Positions 6,625 through 8,124 of a DNA stretch of 8,124 nucleotides are shown in pieces. This DNA comes from Campylobacteraceae bacterium (GTDB lineage Bacteria > Campylobacterota > Campylobacteria > Campylobacterales > Campylobacteraceae), in assembly GCA_031282125.1 (NCBI GenBank), contig JAITEH010000164.1:1-8124 (forward strand), read 5' to 3'. The notes under the pieces are model-generated. The model was given only the letters and a program-made list of their open reading frames with translations. It searched no databases and was not told the DNA's origin. Each line of letters begins with the position of its first letter. The stretch's first letter is position 1. Both the position numbers and the translations under genes were made by a program.

Positions 6625-7947
6625 ATGAAAAATTTTAAATTATCTGCTTTGGGGTTTTTTACTGCTTTCATAACAATATCCGTTTTGACAAATTCGCTTT
6701 TGGCTGACAATATTACAAATAGCACTGCTATCAAGAGTGAAAGTCGTTATGAGTCGCTCTCAAAATATAAAAGAGTTTTGGACATAGTTGAAGACGTTTA
6801 TGTAGACGACTTGAAGCTTGACGAGATTATCACAAAATCGCTCGAAGGACTTCTGACCAATCTTGACGCCCATTCTGCTTATCTTGATGAGAAAAGTTTT
6901 CAGGATTTCAAAACGCAAACCGAAGGCGAGTTCGGCGGACTTGGTATAACGATAGGCATGAAAGATGCGGCTGTTACCATTATAGCGCCTATCGAAGGCA
7001 CTCCTGCCGATAGAGCTGGGTTGCAGTCGGGAGACGTCATTTTGAAGATTGATAACCGCTCGACGATAGGTATGACAATTGACGAAGCGGTGTCTTTGAT
7101 GCGCGGCGCGCCAAACACTGCCGTCAAAATCGCTATCGTCAGAAAAGGCGAAAACAAACCGCTCTCATTTGATATCGTAAGAGATATGATAAAGGTCGAA
7201 TCCGTCTATACCAAAATGATAGAAGATGAGAAGATACTCTACGTAAGAGTTACAAATTTTGACAAAAACGTAGCCGAACAGACCGAAGAGGCTCTCAAAA
7301 AACACAAAGATATAAACGGCGTTATATTGGATGTGCGCAATAACCCCGGCGGTTTACTAGACCAAGCTGTAAAATTGACCGATATTTTTGTGGACAGCGG
7401 CACGATAGTCTCACAAAAAGGACGCAACGCGGCTGACGATAAAATCTACAAAGCCAAAAAAAGCGTATCTACAAAAGCTCCGATGGTCGTTTTGGTAAAC
7501 GGCGGAAGCGCGTCTGCCAGCGAAATAGTAAGCGGCGCGCTGCAGGATTTGAAACGTGCGGTGATAGTCGGTGAAAATACATTCGGCAAAGGAAGCGTAC
7601 AGCAGATAATCCCGCTCAACGAATCTCAAACCGAAGCAGTCAAACTAACGGTAGCAAGGTACTATCTGCCAAGCGGACGCACGATACAAGCAACTGGCGT
7701 TAAGCCCGACGTATTGGTACATGCTGCGGCTGTGCCAAGCAACGAAAATGAGTTCAGCATCAAAGAGTCGGACTTGAAAAAACACCTTGAAAGCGAACTT
7801 ACTAAAATCGACGGCAATGCGAAAAACAGCGCCAATAATACAAAAAAACAAGAAGCTGTCATCTCACAAAGCGATCTGTTAAAAGATTTGCAATTAAAAA
7901 GTGCGGTTGATATCATAAAAGTTTTAAATATCACAGCTAAAAAATAA
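6625..7947 (+). CDS. ctpA: Carboxy-terminal processing protease, S41 family with PDZ domain
   Basis: 440 aa. Secreted or periplasmic serine protease (C-terminal processing/Tsp type) that trims or degrades envelope proteins from their C-termini. Residues 1-27 look like a signal peptide (basic start, hydrophobic 8-24, possible cut after LLA). A PDZ domain covers about 100-180, with the peptide-binding loop GGLGI at 104-108. The protease domain follows (about 190-365). By alignment with E. coli Tsp (S430, D441, K455), the catalytic serine is S297 in GGSASASEI, with K322 in TFGKGS as the general base and D308 also conserved. DVRNNPGG (236-243) is the usual S41 motif. The residues after about 365 form a low-complexity, Asn/Lys-rich tail. 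GAGGAG (6607-6612) lies 12 nt before the ATG, somewhat far, but no closer in-frame start exists. Likely co-transcribed with purC 10 nt downstream. Symbol given by family, not strict orthology. Confidence 0.95.
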   Translation: MKNFKLSALGFFTAFITISVLTNSLLADNITNSTAIKSESRYESLSKYKRVLDIVEDVYVDDLKLDEIITKSLEGLLTNLDAHSAYLDEKSFQDFKTQTEGEFGGLGITIGMKDAAVTIIAPIEGTPADRAGLQSGDVILKIDNRSTIGMTIDEAVSLMRGAPNTAVKIAIVRKGENKPLSFDIVRDMIKVESVYTKMIEDEKILYVRVTNFDKNVAEQTEEALKKHKDINGVILDVRNNPGGLLDQAVKLTDIFVDSGTIVSQKGRNAADDKIYKAKKSVSTKAPMVVLVNGGSASASEIVSGALQDLKRAVIVGENTFGKGSVQQIIPLNESQTEAVKLTVARYYLPSGRTIQATGVKPDVLVHAAAVPSNENEFSIKESDLKKHLESELTKIDGNAKNSANNTKKQEAVISQSDLLKDLQLKSAVDIIKVLNITAKK

Positions 7948-7957
7948 AGGAAATAAA

Positions 7958-8124
7958 ATGCAAAAAAAAGAGCTTTTATACGAAGGAAAAGGCAAGAAGC
8001 TTTACGCTACTGACGATAAAGAGTTGTTAATCAGCGAATTTAAAGACGATTTGACGGCTTTTAACGCCCAAAAAAAAGGCAACGAAAAAGGCAAAGGCGA
8101 GCTGAACTGTAAGATAAGCACGCA
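7958..8124 (+). CDS. purC: SAICAR synthetase PurC, 3' end cut off by window edge
   Basis: Phosphoribosylaminoimidazole-succinocarboxamide synthase, an ATP-dependent step of de novo purine synthesis in the cytosol. Only 55 codons and two bases are present. The start [18 protein letters not shown] is the typical PurC N-terminus with the glycine/lysine-rich ATP-binding loop (G10-K14), and [16 protein letters not shown] continues the family pattern. AAAGGA (7946-7951) overlaps the stop of the protease gene and sits 6 nt before the ATG, so both genes are probably on one mRNA. The full protein is about 235-240 aa, so roughly three quarters lies outside the window. Confidence 0.95.
   Translation, partial: MQKKELLYEGKGKKLYATDDKELLISEFKDDLTAFNAQKKGNEKGKGELNCKIST

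Noticed and set aside
7961..7969. Run of eight A near the purC start as a phase-variable tract
   Set aside because: It encodes the ordinary Lys-Lys start of PurC. Phase variation in this group typically uses poly-G tracts and contingency genes, not purine synthesis.

Overview
The window looks like a chromosomal segment of a Campylobacterota (epsilonproteobacterial) genome. The HtpG, ClpB, C-terminal processing protease (CtpA-type) and PurC proteins all read most like Campylobacter/Sulfurimonas-type homologues. From memory, C. jejuni also carries a clpB / secreted protease / purC run with htpG nearby. Genus assignment is recall and inference, not a search result.

Layout: (1) positions 1-1418, minus strand, are the first 472 codons of htpG (Hsp90), running off the left edge. 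(2) 1419-1594 is a divergent promoter region. (3) 1595-3784, plus strand, is a compact accessory cluster of five small AT-rich genes (139, 66, 126, 184 and 189 aa). Every product has at least one membrane segment or signal anchor. The genes are tightly packed, with two overlaps, and resemble clusters of small immunity-type or otherwise uncharacterised envelope proteins. (4) A 9-bp-stem hairpin at 3828-3849 terminates clpB. (5) 3851-6427, minus strand, is a complete clpB disaggregase. (6) 6428-6624 is a divergent regulatory region with a full-consensus sigma-70 promoter for clpB, overlapped by an HspR (HAIR)-like operator, plus a TATAAT box facing the protease gene. (7) 6625-7947, plus strand, is a secreted or periplasmic S41 protease with a PDZ domain, followed after 10 nt by (8) the start of purC, which runs off the right edge.

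The conserved genes make sense together. HtpG and ClpB are ATP-dependent chaperones of the heat-shock response. The protease and purC look co-transcribed, as in other Campylobacterota. The five-gene cluster between htpG and clpB is the part not explained by housekeeping function. Its base composition is much lower in G+C: four hand-counted 60-base lines gave about 23%, against 37-62% in three lines from the flanking genes. It contains a Cys-x(4)-Gly-Gly-Trp-type small protein whose Gly-Gly codons double as the ribosome binding site of the next gene. It also contains an acyl-carrier-like protein that lacks an aligned carrier serine, and a four-helix membrane protein. No toxin, transposase, integrase, tRNA or CRISPR is visible, so an immunity or orphan-immunity role is only a hypothesis.
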